From assembly GCF_016859285.1 (NCBI RefSeq), contig NC_053403.1:1691448-1755447 (forward strand): a stretch of 64,000 nucleotides of DNA. Reading direction: 5' to 3'. This document shows positions 63,815 through 64,000 of the stretch, one piece after another (positions within the stretch are counted from its first letter, which is position 1; each line of letters begins with the position of its first letter). Made by a program: the position numbers and the translations under genes. The DNA is from Xiphias gladius. Lineage: Eukaryota > Chordata > Actinopteri > Istiophoriformes > Xiphiidae. The notes beneath the pieces are model-generated. The model saw only the letters and a program-made list of their open reading frames with translations. It had not been told where the DNA came from and ran no database searches.

Positions 63815-64000
63815 TGTTGCAAAGTAAGAGAGCACGTTTTGCTTGTACTTGTATGAGGTACTTGTATTTTACTTCAATATTTCCATTTAATGCTCCTTTA
63901 TGATTCTACTTCACCACATTTCAACTGGAAATATTTTACTTTTAACCACACTGTACCAGCTACAAGTTAACTTCCAGATGAAGGTTTTTACAAACATGTT
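63815..64000 (+). repeat. teleost 'GTACTTTACT' interspersed repeat, copy 3 (cut by the window edge)
   Basis: GTACTTGTATTTTACTTCAA, TTTCCATTTAATGCTCCTTT and TTCTACTTCACCACATTTCA appear in the order typical of this family, immediately downstream of snx14 copy 2. Confidence 0.55.

Overview
The window is vertebrate nuclear DNA, almost certainly from a teleost fish of the percomorph type. Introns have GT-AG borders, CA/GT microsatellites are abundant, and several interspersed repeats of a kind common in ray-finned fish occur. Five protein-coding genes were reconstructed exon by exon. Four are complete and one runs off the right edge.

Layout. (1) 1-3390: non-coding upstream region of hey2 with GT arrays and two RBPJ-type (Notch effector) motifs. 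(2) 3391-8483, plus: hey2, a bHLH-Orange repressor, 5 exons, 350 aa. (3) 8484-13919: 3' flank and intergenic DNA with repeats. (4) 13920-17300, minus: glo1 (glyoxalase I), 6 exons, 181 aa, all four zinc ligands present; intron 3 holds a non-autonomous DNA transposon. (5) 17301-21485: intergenic DNA with an orphan CpG-rich patch and a perfect 12 x 12 bp minisatellite. (6) 21486-37234, minus: bub1 (spindle-checkpoint kinase), 24 coding exons whose phases all join, 1289 aa, with an in-frame 13-codon repeat rich in PMSP motifs. (7) 37235-38950: head-to-head interval with E2F/CHR-like motifs on the bub1 side and a YY1-like motif on the syncrip side. (8) about 38955-51300, plus: syncrip (hnRNP Q), 629 aa, with a decayed Tc1-type transposon in an intron and a long 3' UTR. 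(9) 54182 to beyond the window, plus: snx14 (sorting nexin 14), 5' part only. The syncrip-snx14 adjacency matches the human SYNCRIP-SNX14 neighbourhood.

The most unusual structure is in snx14. A block of about 2.4 kb with five exons, covering the end of the PXA domain, a linker and essentially the whole RGS domain, is present twice in tandem (58915-61360 and 61361-63779). The block begins and ends in phase 0, so including both copies would keep the reading frame and give a protein with two RGS regions. Copy 2 is intact. The last exon of copy 1 is scrambled by several small indels that together still keep the frame. This is either a young tandem exon-block duplication or two haplotypes wrongly joined in the assembly.

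The genes do not form one pathway. They cover Notch-dependent transcriptional repression (hey2), methylglyoxal detoxification (glo1), the mitotic checkpoint (bub1), RNA processing (syncrip) and ER/lipid-droplet biology (snx14). No RNA genes, CRISPR arrays or prokaryotic features were seen.
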